Assembly: GCA_958299035.1 (NCBI GenBank)
Contig: CATQJL010000316.1
Coordinates: forward strand, 23,475,676-23,539,675
DNA length: 64,000 bases
Reading direction: 5' to 3'
Source of the DNA: Cylicocyclus nassatus
Taxonomy: Eukaryota > Nematoda > Chromadorea > Rhabditida > Strongylidae
In this document: positions 23,801 to 36,303 of the stretch, one piece after another
Position numbering within the stretch: position 1 is the stretch's first letter
Layout of the letters: each line of letters begins with the position of its first letter
Notes under the pieces: model-generated
Seen by the model: only the letters and a program-made list of their open reading frames with translations
What the model was told of the DNA's origin: nothing
The model's database searches: none
Position numbers and translations under genes: made by a program

Positions 23801-25459
23801 TCCGTTATTTTTTTCATCTTCTCCAAATTTGCTTTTTTGTCAGTTATGAGAGCTCTTTAGCTTTGATAGGGAAACAATCTTTACTCTCTTGCACTCCTAG
23901 TGACTAGCAATCACTTTCACATCATCACTTCATGCGAATGCATTATGTTTCAGAAAGCAGCTTCATCGAGCGGCGATATGACTATCAAAATCTGGTCACT
24001 GCAGGACAAAGCTTGCTTGCAGACATTGAGTGGACATAATTCTGCCGTATTCCGGGTGCGTTTTTGATTCTCCTTTACTTCCTCTATGTGTACATGGTAA
24101 TGTGTGATGCGGTGCTTCCCATGAACTTAATTACTTTTGAAAACGCAAAATTGCTTCAAAAATCTTGAAAGAATGCCATTTATCAAGCGCCTTTATAGCA
24201 CATATGATTATTTAAAGTTTTGGTGCGGTTGCATCATGCATTCTCTTCAAGATCTTATTTGTGAACCACGGAACTCAGCTTCTGTCAGCAGATAGTGCAG
24301 GCATAATGAAAGTGTGGACACTGTCGTCATCAGATGTAGAAACGACGATCGAGGCTCACAACGACAAGGTTGGATTTTTTGGGGAACCATATTTTACTCA
24401 AACACTTTACATATCCAGATCTGGACAATTTTGGTGAATCACGATGAGAGCGAATATGTGACTGCTGGTACAGATGGACGAATCATAATGTGGAAAGATG
24501 TTTCTGAAGAAAAGAAAATCGAAGAAGAATTGAAAGTCAGGAAACGTAGGGAAGAAGAGCAGGTGTGTTTGTCTATAGATTACGGTAAAACGGACTGCGG
24601 AATATAAAAACTGCATGTTTTGTTATTCCATGGGTATTGCAGACTCTAGACAATCTTCTCGAGCAAGGCCGACATCAGGAAGCACTAGAGTTCGCTTTAG
24701 GGCTAGTAAGGCCATTCTGTGCTTTGAAGGTTTGTATTTTTTATTATCAGTATAAATTTGTTGTATTTATGTTGTATCTCATGCTCATTTTCAATCGAAA
24801 GCTTGTTGGTAGAGTAATCACTAGTTTGATACTGAAGCGCATACTGCACAGGTAATTGAGCGACTGATTGATGGCGACGAGCTCATGACTGCGATCGAAA
24901 AACTGGATAAGCAGCGATTACAGACCCTGTTGGATTTTGCCACACAGTGGAACACCAATAGCAGGACGTCTTTGGTATGTACTCGTGGTCGAATATTCTA
25001 TGCTTAGTAGATTTCAAGGAGTATGAGGAGTTTAATACAAGCTACTATGTAGCCCAAGTTGGTGCAGTAAATCAAAATTCTTCCAGCCAAGTCAATATGT
25101 TGTGAACTGCATACTTAAACTCATTCCACCCGATGAGCTGCTGGAGCTTCCCAATATCAGATCGGCTGTCGAGTCACTTATACCTTACACTAAGAGGTTT
25201 GTGAGCAAACCTTGGTTTTCTAGTGCTTCTGATTTGCGCATAAGAATTGACGTCATCCGTCATTGCATTTTATCGCTCGAGTAGTGATGTGTTACAGCCT
25301 TGATTCGCTGTGTGACAATCACGCATTCTGTTACCCTCGGTCTAGGTCCTTTCACCCTTTTTTACTATATAGTTTTTCAGGCATATGGAGCGGTTGAATA
25401 AAGTACGGCAAGACGTGTCATTATTGAACTTTACTTGGAACCAAATGCGTCTAAATTAA
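20869..25459 (+). CDS. TBL3: WD40 protein TBL3/UTP13, SSU processome subunit
   Basis: About 19 exons join in phase to roughly 780 residues, near the human TBL3 length (about 808). UTP13/TBL3 is part of the UTP-B complex, which binds the 5' external spacer of pre-rRNA in the nucleolus and is needed for early 18S rRNA processing. The protein is two WD40 propellers: repeats end in VKVWDM, IIVWKL, IKLWSL, VKLWHI, IKIWSL, MKVWTL and IIMWKD, with GH/GS-D dipeptides such as GHTEGV and GSADHSVK. A charged helix ([19 protein letters not shown]) leads to the C-terminal Utp13 domain ([19 protein letters not shown] to the end, FTWNQMRLN). Last exons are 25082-25199 and 25381-25459. An acceptor-like TTTAG lies 2 nt before the ATG, a good trans-splice site. 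An AATAAA follows at 25601. It is the first gene of a likely operon with pno-1. Confidence 0.95.
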
Positions 25460-25717
25460 CGTCCTATTCTACTGTTTCGATTTGCTCATAGAGCAGGCAT
25501 TCAAATTGTTGACCATTGTTAGTTTGTTAATCTTCCCATATGAAGACTTTATGTTGGTTTTGACCATCGTTATTGTTTTTGTTGAACCTTTTTTTACCTT
25601 AATAAAGAAGTATATCTGTGTTGTGTTCTTCACATCTTTACTCGTTTGCCGAGTGGTATTGTCTGTCGAATCATACGATCATGTCATGGATTTTTGTATT
25701 ACATTACTTTTGCAGGG
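25460..25717 (+). promoter_or_regulatory. Intercistronic region of a trans-spliced operon
   Basis: From the TBL3 stop to the pno-1 ATG is 258 bp. It holds AATAAA at 25601-25606, a T/G-rich stretch, and the acceptor TTACTTTTGCAG ending at 25715, two bases before the pno-1 ATG. The gap from the expected cleavage point to the acceptor is about 100 nt, the standard spacing for SL2-type operon processing in clade V nematodes. The sequence shows the layout; actual SL2 use is inference. Confidence 0.75.
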
Positions 25718-28700
25718 ATGGCGGACGATTTACCAATGGAGGGCGCAGATGACATGCCGGAGTTAATAGACGTTGATCTTCCTGCTCAGTTACCATCTTT
25801 GGTCGAACAAAATTTGAAGCAGCTGAAAAGCAATCCGGAAGAGTTCAAAGAATTCAAACTTGTGAGTTGCATCATGTTTCTGAGGAAAAAATTTTGTTTT
25901 CTTCTTTCCCATTTTGGCAAGTTCATAGACGTTGTCGTGCATAGCGTCATTCACTGCTGAGTTCATCTGCTAAGACGCTGAAGAGCGTTTCTGACATAAA
26001 ATCTTAACTGCTGTTTTCTTATCATGAATACACCATCTAAATGGTCATCGCTTGCATATGATCAGACAGCGTGTTGACGATTCTTTTCGTGGGTAGTATC
26101 AGGTCGTTCGGATTTTCGCTACATGCAAACTTTGCAGTATCTAATGAATATTCGCCACGGTGAATAAGAGCCTCTGAGGACTAAAAATTCACACTTTGAC
26201 AGAAAACTGTGCTGCTTGAATACTTGAATGATTCGCGAATAGTTCGCCAATAGTGTCATCTTCTTATCTCACGTTTTTCGTCGTTCATTGCCATTTTTCG
26301 TTTTGTTTTTGAAAGGCTGATAGATGCACTAAAAGGTCCTGTAAGCGCTGTTTTTGGCACTCTCTTACCTCTTTCAAAAATCCAGAGTTGCTGTTGTTGT
26401 TTTTTTGTTGATTTGTAGATCTCCGTGATGTAATTTAGCTCCTTCTGATTCTTCTATGAGCGATTGAGCAGTTTGATTTGTTACATAATTTGTGCACAGA
26501 TGTGCGCACATCGTATTTATGTTGAATCTGTTGGGAGGCCGTAATCGAGCCATTATAGCAGCGGCAAGTCATTTGCTTGATTTTCTTGCCAACAAAATTC
26601 AACTCTCAACCTTGTCAAACCGTATTTTATATTCAATCGTACTCGTGGGCGCTAAATGTTGCTCGGAAAGATTCGGTCTGATCTGATGATTCGGTTATGC
26701 CGAAAGATAGAGCTTTAAACTCTATTTCTCGGCCATAACCGAATTATTTTTGCTGCCGCTTGGGAAGTCGCTTCTTAAGTGTGATAATATGTATTCGTAC
26801 CAGAAATTTGGGTACCTAAGTTTACTTGAATATTGTTTTTGATTCGTGAAGCTGAATTTTGGCCGATCCCTGTCGTTGAAATAACGAACACAACGTGTTC
26901 CAAGCCATAAAACGCGACGCGCAATGTCTGCTCCCTCTCGTAACGTCGCCGTTCGACCCATCGAAAAGAGGCAGAGATGTTTTTGCCACGGCTATCAAAC
27001 GAACGGGTGGTCCGTTTTTGTCATTTCTAATGGCCTGACGTTGCGTTTTATGGTGCATTTTTTAGCACGACGTTGGTCATTTTGTATAGGGTGAATGCGG
27101 CGATTAGCTGGCGAATGTGAATGAATTCAGGCCAGACTTTGAGTATCGTTTGCAACAGTGTGTTAGAAAAAGTGGAAGCAATATGAAGATTATATAACTT
27201 TGAACACGGTTGTGAAAGCATAGGAAATGAAAATTTAGGAGGAGAGGGAGTTATTGGTCAAAGGTGAATACTACAATCGAATAGAAGCTATTTGGTCAGT
27301 ACTTTTGACGCTGAGTTTGCGATTTTGTCAATTTGACCAATTTTTATGCTAATAGATGGTGCTCAGATAATTTTCCAACTTTTTCTTTTGCCTTCTATCT
27401 ATTCTGCTCATTTTGTTGAGGTTGTGAGCACATACTAGATTGTCGCGAAAGTTTTGTCAGTTTCTTTCATTGCTCACTGAAACTGACAGAACACCAATCC
27501 ATAGACGGGTTAGGCACCATTTGATTCAGATTTTCATCCTCTCTCTTACAGTTGTACTTGCTCTCTGATCTACCCCGTATTTGCAATGTTATCGCCATGG
27601 CTTTTTGAGCAGCTTAGTAGTAACGCCAAATTTCTTCTGAATTTTAGAATTTTTAATTCTGATGTTTTCAAAGAGCGCTGGTAACTGTTATGTAGTCCAA
27701 ACCTTTGGCTACACTGTGTCCATTTTAGATTACATAAATCGCGTTTGTAAGTCCCTTATAATTATCTATTTGACAAAAACCGCGGCTTTTTGATTGAGTT
27801 CAACACTTAAAAGTACCAAAAATTCCAAAAAGCTGCTTTTTCAGAGCGAATCAGAGTTGGTTATGTTGCATAAATGATGCTTAGTAAGAATGTGTTTGAA
27901 TCTGCAGGAACTCCAAAAGCTTTCGTTGTTTTATGCAGTTGCGTGTTTCATGACTTTGCCAAAAATCGAGACCTCCGGAAAAATAATTTTTTGAAGCTAA
28001 AATTAGCAGATTAGGAGAATCTAAAAATACTATCTTGTAGTCCGAGAGTTGCTCTATTTGATCCATACTTAATCCTTTTCGAAACTTTAATGAAATTTTC
28101 AACAATTAGCCTAACTTTGAGCAGGTAAAATTGACAGGTGGAGAATTTTGGCAGTTATTAATAAAATCGTACAAGATTATGGTACAAAAATGTATCCATA
28201 AGAAAGAGAAGGAAGAGCTGCATCGAATGCATGTTGAAGCTCACTCAGGTCTTTATTGTGCGTGGTTTTACAGTAATTTGAAAAAACCGACAAAACTTCC
28301 GGGACAACCTAATATATCATTTGAATGGAGTCTCTTACCAGGGAAGCATCAAACACCCTTGTTTTTTTTTTTTTTTGATATCTTTGACGATCGATCTACA
28401 TTTATGTGTTCAATGTAGGCAATCTGTTGCGATTGAGCTGTCACATCCTCGCTTAATTAGAATTTTTGAGCTGAGATTCTATTCAGTAGATTTTGGTTAA
28501 TTATGCTTTTTATCCAAACATATCAGATTGAATACAATACATCGCGCATGATTGATTATGATGTGAACTTTGGATCTTGATATTGATCGTTAAAATCTAC
28601 TGATTTTGTTGGACATGCAGTTGTCCTAGAATTTCACCATGAGGTGAATTTTGCAAACCCAAAAAAATCATAGTGGATGGGAGCAGAACCTTAGCTAGTA

Positions 28701-31700
28701 GCGATGATTACTTTACACTGTCAAGAATACTCATTCGTTTCTACAATTTCGAATGTAAAATGAAGTGCTCAAATCTCGCTGTACATTCGGGCTGTTCATC
28801 CAAAATATAAAAGAAATCTATTATTATGGCAATATGGTAGTATATTCAGCTGCTAATTTTTGCTATCGCTGACAGGCTTGCTCAAAAAAGATCAACAAAA
28901 TTCACATTGATGATGGGCCGTCTCAGTGTGACTTTTTGAAACAGCATCAAATTTTTATCGTGCAAAATCTGGCATTACTTCAAGTAACATCGGGTAATGC
29001 TAAGTCGAATATACACAGTTTTCCCCCACCACTTCTTATCCTTTTCTAGGAAAAATGTCACACCCAAAACTGCTATATTTGTCTCTTTTTCATGGGGTGT
29101 CAGTCGAACTTGGTCGAAAAATTATGTTGTTCAAGAGATGGCACTTTAATGTTGCCTTTGCGAGCGGTTTCCAGTTTCGTATCTCACTAGGTGGTCTTGC
29201 CGGTTTCCGTTGCACGTGTTTTTCTACGGGGGGCGGGTGATGGAGCTCGCAGCGAGGCCCCCCATATTGTTGCATCAATCTTGTGTTTTTTCGGCCCGAA
29301 ACTCTTTGATGTTTCCGATTTTGATGTGTTTTACAAAAACGCACATTTGCCAGTTTGAAATCGGGACTAACGAGGAGAGACGGTGGGCGACGCATAGCAC
29401 ACTCGCGCTGCTTCGAGGACAAATCATAGCTTAGTGCGCGTTTGACCTCTCCTATTTGTGCGGAAAATGGAAATTTGCGGAAACGTGTAGGTAAGCTCAG
29501 GGATGGAAGTTTGGATCGAGCACTTGGCTAGGCTTTGTGGTCCCCAACGGAAGCAGTTTGTTCATACAGCTCACTTTTCCAGCCTCATGAGAATGAAAAC
29601 GGATTTCTAAGCGCCAATTTCTACGAATAACTCGAGCTTTCTGCTCCAATAATACTACGGTGGTGCGATGCACAATCTACTGCTCTCTCGCGCCTTTCCT
29701 TTCGGAAATTTTTCTGAAAGTGACAGCGAGTCCTAGAATCATGTAGATATTGTTTTGATTTGAAGATGGAATAAACGTAGAAAAAGGTTGGGGATCCATA
29801 AGCCAGCAAAAATGACGAGGTGTCAAGAAGAATTTTGCAGAGCGCGGCCATATCCTTTCCACTTGGTTGAGATGGTTTTGGCTTCCCCTTCCCCCTCCTA
29901 CCTCCCTGAGTATCAGTAGCGTGAAATCAGTGTTGATTATTCTAATGATAGCTTAGCTTTTGATCACCATTTGCTTACCAACTTCCTCAAATCTGTATGT
30001 ACTAGATTGGCTGTGTCAAGAGCATACATATGCAGCAGTGGCGGCCCCCTCCCCCCAGAATGGATCGTGAAAATTTTAAAATTTACTTATATGGGTTATT
30101 AAAATGTGCAAGTGATTTGTTTATTCTTGTAAGTAATTACAACAATAATTTTCAAAAATTTTCTGAAATTCAAACTAGCCTTGTAAAAAGATTTTTTGGG
30201 GTGTGGCTACCGCCACGCCCCCTTTTTTTCGATTTTATGGATCATGGGCCCGCGAAAATTTTGAGAAGCACTCCAAAAACTTTTTCAGGGTGCATGGCTA
30301 ACTTCACGCACTTCCATTTGAAAAAATTTTTTGCGCTCCCTTCTCCTCGAACGCAAATCCTGGGACCGTCATTTATATGCAGCAATAACATTTTAGAAAG
30401 TCCCCGTCAGAAAGGGCAGGTACCTTATCTCGAAGCAACAAGTAGCTTTCTAAAAGATTACCGACTTTGATTTTATTCGTTAAAGGAGAGTCTCATTTGT
30501 AATCAGAACCGATATCGCAAATTTAGATGTTCCGGTACTACCCTTTTAACGGATTTTAGGATGTGCTAGTAGATTTAGAGACATCGTCCAGTCAAATTCG
30601 AGGCCGCTGTGGTTATGAGGATATGTGATAGCCGGTGACCTTTTTAGTCTTTCCGCAAAAATGACTTTCCGAAACGAGAAAATCGCTTTAGAAGATATAT
30701 GGTAGGGCAGAATTCGATACACCCATCATCGTGGATTGTTTGAATTCAATGAGCTCGAAACCGAGCTCTAGGGTGTTTGAAAGTGATGAAAATTTTTGAT
30801 CTGATCGTGATAGCGGAACGCTGGACACTTCTTGATGTTTTGGAGTTCAGTCGCCTCATTGTCAGCTCCTCAAACCACGTATTTCTTTGGTGATTGTGTC
30901 GACCTCTGCTGCTTACCTTCTATTGCAATGTTTAAGGCTCGGCATCCAAATTTCGGGACTGAGTAGCAGAGACCTCGCTGGTGTCGTATGAAAATCCTAC
31001 CAACCGCAGATTTGGGTGGACGCTGCTTTTGAAGGCAGTGGCTCGGGAAAATTGCAGCTGCGGGTTATTCATACTCATATGGCCTTGTGGATCCGCTGAT
31101 TCTGGAACTGTGCTTGAAAAGTAACGAAAGTGTTTTTGGCGTTTTTCGTTCTTGGAGGTTGCTGTAGGGGCTGGGCGAGCGATTCACGCCAAAAACAGCG
31201 ACTGGCTGCAGGAAACTGTAACTCCACCCATTTCGGAGGCAATTGGCTGATCGGCTCAGGCAGCCAATCGCGACTCAGTTGGATCGCTCGCCCATCTCCT
31301 TTACCAAGCATGGAAAACGCCATCAAAAGAACTTTTTTGATTCCAAGCATAGCCCTGAACTCAGCGCATCCAGAAGGCAAAAGGATGGAAAGCTCGCAAT
31401 TGCAGTTTTCTTAAGACAAACAGTTTTGATTCCTCATATATCATCCATGTAAACCATTTGGCGCATACACGTTAAATCAGTTACCCAAGGAGCATTGCTA
31501 TGGTTCTCATAGATTTCTTCTGATAGGGGGGGGGGGGGTAGGTGTAAAAATTTTTAACACCTTTGAGAAGATTTTTGGAATCTTCCTTTATTGAAATTAT
31601 GAAAACCAATTTTTTTTGCAAATTCTGGAAACAGGTTCCTCTGTTATATACCTCACGCACTTGCAAATATTCTTAACCTTCGGAGGAGGGGACGCTGAAA

Positions 31701-34700
31701 GAGAGGGGATTGAATAATTGGTATACGGTTTTTGTATGAAAGAAAGTCTAGCAGAAATTGCTTCAAAGTTCTCAATTTTGCAACCCTGCCGAGTGTTCTC
31801 TGCCGTTTTCCCCTGTCATATTGCACTGCGACATCGCAGAGATGTTGCAGCATCGTGATTCCCCCTTTATTGCCTTCTAAGTTTTTCCACGGTGTGGGGT
31901 CCATCGATGTTTATTGCCCGAAAAAGACACGTTGAGCGCTCATGGAAAAAGTCCGCCGCGGAATGAGCGGCTGCTTGCGTTCTAGCAGCATCGCTCGTTT
32001 GAGCCAGCCAGTCAGCCAGCGCCTAGTGTGAAACGTTTGCGTCTTCGTCGTTCGACAGCAGAAACAGTGTGAATTATGACTATGGCTGGAAGTTGCCACC
32101 TGGCCATAGAAATTAATGTGAAGAAGGTGCGTGCCAGTTTGTCCACGTCTCCCAATCGTACAGCCGTGAATGTGGTGATGAACGCTGATAAGCGTTTGTT
32201 ACTGTAATATGCAAGGTGTGTAGTTGAGTGGAATTGCAGGAACACCTTCCATTCAAATCTGAGGTTGGTGAGGTTCTGGTGCAGTCAAGCGAGGCCCCTA
32301 AATAAGTAACCAAGTCCCGCTGCGAGAGATGCATTCTGAAAGGAGAAAATCTCCCTAGAATGTGGATGTTGCTGGGGTCGCCACGCCCACTAGCGTGAGT
32401 GGTGTAAAGGTAATGAGCCAGAAACTGGACTTGGTAGTAGAATTGTTAAAAACATGTCCATCATGTGTAAACACATTTCCACATCTAAGTATTCTGGTCT
32501 AGTTTCGATCCATCACTTTTAAACCACCCACGTTGATGGGCGTGGCGACCCCAGTAGCAGTCTTCTTCTAAAGCAGTTTTCACACTTGGGCACACACCTT
32601 TTGTAGCGGGACTTGGGCAGTTACCTAGTTAGGGGCCTCGCTACTATGCTGCATCAAAATCTCACCAGTCCTCTTTTGGGGTGACCGTGCCTTTAACCGT
32701 CGAATCTGATAGGCTATAAAGAATTCTTTTCCCTCCCACGTTTCCCAACATATCCTTGCCATTTATGTAATCTTTCCCAAGGGTGCCGTATGGCCACGAT
32801 TTTCAGTTCAGGAAATTGTTCAAACACAGGCGTTCTGAGTCGATTTATGAGCACGCGATTCAGCGCGTTTGACAATGAACGAATGGCCTGCGCTGTCTTT
32901 GCGTTTTTTTTTTCGTTTTCGGCTATGATTCCCTTCAGCTGGTAGCGAAATAGTGCTTTGGAATGAGAAACGTAGTTTTTGAATAGTGCCATCATGCAGC
33001 CGTCAGCTAGCATAGTATTGTGACGGGTACACTGTTGAATTTGGCGTTTTTGTACGCGATTACACATCTGTGGGGGACGCAAAGTATGCGATCTGTATTT
33101 TCTAGAATGATACTTCTTTGAGAAATAAATGTGAAATAAGGGCATTTTTGAGACGCAAATCTGTTTGTTTTATATTATAAGGAGGTAAAAGTGGAACTGA
33201 ACACATTAAACAGCATTTCGCTTATTTATTGAACACTTGAACATCTTTGGATGTCCTTACACAGTAACATTTATTGTAGAATGCAATCAATAATTCAGAA
33301 ATGAAATTAATCTTTTTTAAAAATAGCTATTGGAAGCGGGCTTTGTACTTGCTATCCCTTTATGTTCAACTTTTCTTGGGACATCATCTTGTTATTCGAA
33401 AGCTGTATTTAATTTTAATGGGCAGTGGAGTTTGAGGATCTTCTATATTTTAGGTTGAAAAGTACTTGGGTAAAGGGGTAAGGGTGTTTGGAAACTTCTA
33501 AAGCCATTGCTAAGTCATTGCCCACAGCAGCTCATCCGTGGTCAATCAAATTCTTAATTCTTAACCGTCTACGAGCGGACCAATCACTGTGCTCGAGTAC
33601 GGTAATTGGTGAGAATCTAGACGCTGGATCTTTCGGCCACTTATAGTTTTTTATGAGCTGCTGCATAAGCAACGTAGTTGGAGCTTCTATCCAATAGAAG
33701 CCCTGGCAGCGGCAAACCAAACGCCCCTCCCCCTATACTCCTCAAGAATGGGCCGGAAAATTTTTGGAAGGTACTAGTGGCTTATAAAAATATGCAAGTG
33801 ACTTGTTTATACCTGTAAATATTTGAGCCAATTTTCAAACTTCTCTAAAATCCGAATGAGCCTTGTAAGAAAAATTTTTTTTGCGTAAGCATCATACAGA
33901 GTGTCCCAAAAAGATGTGCACACTGTTTGATTGTTAATAACTCTCTTGCTTTCATGTCTTTTGCCGAGCTTGAGGTACCATTCTATAGTGCGAGGTTCAA
34001 CTTAAATTTTCAGTATGGGGCGAACCACCAATCCTTCTTCATTACTTTAATTTGTGTAGCAAGGTTTTCAGGTGTGCTGATCTCACTACATAACTTTCCA
34101 CTCGAGCTTTCTTTGGCGTAATCACATTTTTGACGAACATTAGAAAAACGGTTGTTACCCTAAAATAACTCATGAAAGATGCACTATACTGAATCGCAAT
34201 TTTCATATCTAGAATCAACGACTTCGATTAATCCATTTCAAGAGTCTTTCTGAGGCAAAATACCGCTCTTAGGCTTAAAATCCTCCTCGAAATTCCTACC
34301 GTAATCCTACGGTAATAAAGAGCGACTGATAATTCGCTTCATACTGCAAATCTAAATTGAACCTCGCACTGAAGAATGGCACCTCAAGCTCGGCAAGAGA
34401 CATGAAAGCGAGAGGTTATTAACGATCAAACAGTGTGCACATCTTTTTGGGACACCCTGTATTAGTAACCGCAGTCAAATCCTTTGTCACAATTTTATGA
34501 ATGGCCTACATATAAGGCATACTTGGTCTTAAACTTAGATGCATCATCTCTGACTGTCTCATAATTGCTAAAAGCTATGCTGAATCATAACCATATGTTT
34601 TTGAAGAATCATCTCATTTTTCAAAATCTTCACATATGTTTGCTTCTAACTGCTGAGCCTCAAACATGTGTTATAGATCTTTTCAGACATCATAGACCTC

Positions 34701-36303
34701 ACACAAAGTCATTTGTATCAAAGCCCTAGTCATTTGTAACGTACAATTCACACCTTTTTTTTCGCAAAATTACAACGTCCTTGCAGGTCTCAAAAAGAAA
34801 ACGAAAGAACACTGTGAAAGATGTTGAGATGGAAGAAGCTGGTAGTGCTGAGGCTACAGACACTAATCATAACGCTGAGGAACACCAGCATCGCGTAAAG
34901 AAATCAAAAGGAGAGAAAGGAGAAATGCGAAAGGTTCAGTTTTTCATCTCTTCAGCTGTTAATTTATTTTCATTGTAAGTTAATTGTGCGAAAACATAGC
35001 ATTGATTCAGATCCCTGTGCCAAAGCATCGATATACACCATTGAAGGATAATTGGGTCAATATTTTTACACCAATAGTTAAGAATTTGGGCTTACAAATA
35101 AGGTAACTTGCTGTTGCTAGGAGTCTGATTGAAGAGAACTTAAATTTTCAGGTTTAATATGAAGACGAGAAATGTGGAAATCAGAAACCCAGAAGATAAG
35201 GAAGATACGACAGATTTGCAAAAGGTTGGAAATAAATACTTGAAGGCAATGTCCAAATTTGGGTCCAGTTTCTCTTGCGAGTTATTTGCGAGATCTTGAC
35301 TAAGCCATTACCTGACCGGTAAATCATATAATTCATTCGTGACCGGGAAATCAAACTTCAAACTCTCGTCCAATGGCGTACTTTCCCCCTCGGCCCAGTC
35401 CATGATTACGGTACTGGGCGAAAGTTTAGAGTTGAATTTCTCGGTCACGCATGAATGTTATGAGCTGCTGTTTGGGCAATTGTTCTTACTCAACTCCCAC
35501 TAATTTCTCACCTAAGAAAGTTACCCAGATTTGCCCATACACTGTCTTAATCTCGTTTTTTGCAGCTCTACAATGCACATTCCAGGCTGCAGATTTTGTT
35601 CGTGCGTTTATACTTGGATTTGATGTTGCTGATGCTCTTGCACTGATCCGCCTCGATCATCTTTTCTTGGAGACTTTTGAAGTTTGTGAATCTTTACGTA
35701 AATCTGCTGAAAGCGCTTTAACCCCGTTTAGGTGGCAGATGTAAAATCATCCTTGAAAGGCGATAACCTTAGTCGTGCTGTTGGTCGAATAGCAGGAAAA
35801 GATGGACGTACTAAACTTGTTATAGAAAATGTTACTAAAACGAGGATAGGTGAGTTTGTATGGTAGAGTAGACTTTTTATTATTTGGAATTGCAGTTGAG
35901 TAGCATGGATATATCCACATAGTTTATTTTATCCCATTTTATTTTAATTAACATACGTCATATTTCCAATAAGTCATCTTCCAGTGCTTGCCGATACAAA
36001 AATACATTTGCTGGGAGCTTACCAAAATCTTAAACTTGCTCGAAATGCCATCTCCAGCCTAATCTTAGGTAAGTTTCTTGTTTCTCAAGGTTCATTCACT
36101 CTGAAATCCCTCTATAATTGGTTATTTTACCCGCTTTCGTTTCGACAATTGGTTCACTTATCATTCATTTCCCTTGCGAATCAATTTCAGTATGAAAAGT
36201 TTTGCGCTTGGGAATGGTCGATACTTTTTTTTCAGGTGCACCACCATCAAAAGTCTATGGGAATCTGCGTAATTTAGCATCTCGTTCCAGCGAACGACTA
36301 TAA
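25718..36303 (+). CDS. pno-1: RNA-binding protein PNO1 (Dim2), 40S assembly factor
   Basis: Eight exons (25718-25861, 34787-34933, 35011-35102, 35152-35224, 35586-35681, 35732-35849, 35985-36068, 36236-36303) join in phase to 273 residues, close to worm PNO1. PNO1 holds the 3' end of 18S rRNA in pre-40S particles and controls cleavage by NOB1; it acts in nucleolus and cytoplasm. The first 95 residues are acidic then Lys-rich and disordered. The conserved part starts [15 protein letters not shown] and contains [36 protein letters not shown] and the KH domain with [11 protein letters not shown] (about 201-211), ending [17 protein letters not shown]. Exon 1 is separated from the rest by an 8.9 kb intron, very large for this gene set and full of repeats. 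The short spacing to TBL3 points to operon expression. Confidence 0.95.
26689..26745 (+). repeat. Perfect-looking 57 nt hairpin
   Basis: The arms ATTCGGTTATGCCGAAAG.. and ..CGGCCATAACCGAAT pair over about 24 positions with one bulge and two mismatches around a 7 nt loop (CTTTAAA). It sits in pno-1 intron 1. It may be a small MITE relic or a precursor-like small RNA hairpin; its stem is of pre-microRNA size but short overall. Confidence 0.6.
32236..32697. mobile_element. Imperfect foldback MITE (AAGGCA..GTCC superfamily)
   Basis: Arms meet around 32460: the left arm has GCGAGGCCCCTAA, GGGTCGCCACGCCCA; the right arm has TGGGCGTGGCGACCCC and TTAGGGGCCTCGC and ends CCGTGCCTTTAA. The same arrangement with related sequence occurs at 39068-39520, so they are copies of one family. 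Confidence 0.7.
32714..33145 (-). CDS. Intronless open frame, weak resemblance to a nematode sulfotransferase segment
   Basis: A 143-codon frame lies inside pno-1 intron 1 on the opposite strand. The C-terminal part contains [16 protein letters not shown], which recalls the phosphate-binding motif of Sulfotransfer_2 proteins (K-F-x-x-V-R-x-P-x-x-R-L), but the Ser/Tyr that usually follow are not there and the N-terminal cofactor motif is not seen. If real it is a truncated copy or retropseudogene; it may also be chance. Confidence 0.25.
   Translation of the reverse strand: MPLFHIYFSKKYHSRKYRSHTLRPPQMCNRVQKRQIQQCTRHNTMLADGCMMALFKNYVSHSKALFRYQLKGIIAENEKKNAKTAQAIRSLSNALNRVLINRLRTPVFEQFPELKIVAIRHPWERLHKWQGYVGKRGREKNSL
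33897..34459. mobile_element. Mariner-type MITE, CAGRGTGTCCCAAAA ends
   Basis: Terminal inverted repeats of about 55 bp begin CAGAGTGTCCCAAAAAG and end TTTTTGGGACACCCTG, with TA on both sides. The inner parts of the arms (GATCAAACAGTGTGCAC) also match. Internal sequence is homologous to the element at 57024-57704. No transposase. Confidence 0.9.
35322..35464. repeat. Palindromic MITE in pno-1 intron 4
   Basis: The arm with TTCATTCGTGACCGGGAAAT reappears inverted as TTTCTCGGTCACGCATGAA, and the inner parts (CAAACTTCAAACTCTCG and AGTTTAGAGTTG) also pair. It lies wholly within the 361 nt intron between exons 4 and 5 and explains most of that intron's length. Confidence 0.75.

Larger units (their letters stand above)
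30030..33890 (+). repeat. Dispersed repeat pair in pno-1 intron 1
   Basis: 30030-30220 and 33715-33890 share in order CCCCTCCCCC, AGAATGG, TATGCAAGTGA/TGTGCAAGTGA, TTGTTTAT, CAATTTTCAAA and AGCCTTGTAA, with many substitutions. The intervening DNA is unrelated. Likely two old copies of one non-autonomous element. Confidence 0.6.
25862..34786 (+). other. pno-1 intron 1, 8.9 kb, repeat-filled
   Basis: Donor CTT/GTGAGT and acceptor CCTTGCAG bound it. Inside are a strong hairpin (26689-26745), a partial inverted repeat (about 26880-27060, sharing CCATAAAACGC), GC-rich stretches, a diverged repeat pair (30030-30220 and 33715-33890), an inverted repeat with GGGCGAGCG arms (about 31170-31290), a foldback (32236-32697) and a mariner MITE (33897-34459). 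A GGGACAACCTAATA end near 28302 looks like a lone mariner terminus. One possible nested minus-strand open frame is listed separately. Confidence 0.8.

Noticed and set aside
30030..30470. 146-codon plus-strand open frame
   Set aside because: It overlaps a dispersed repeat in an intron and has C- and T-run composition.
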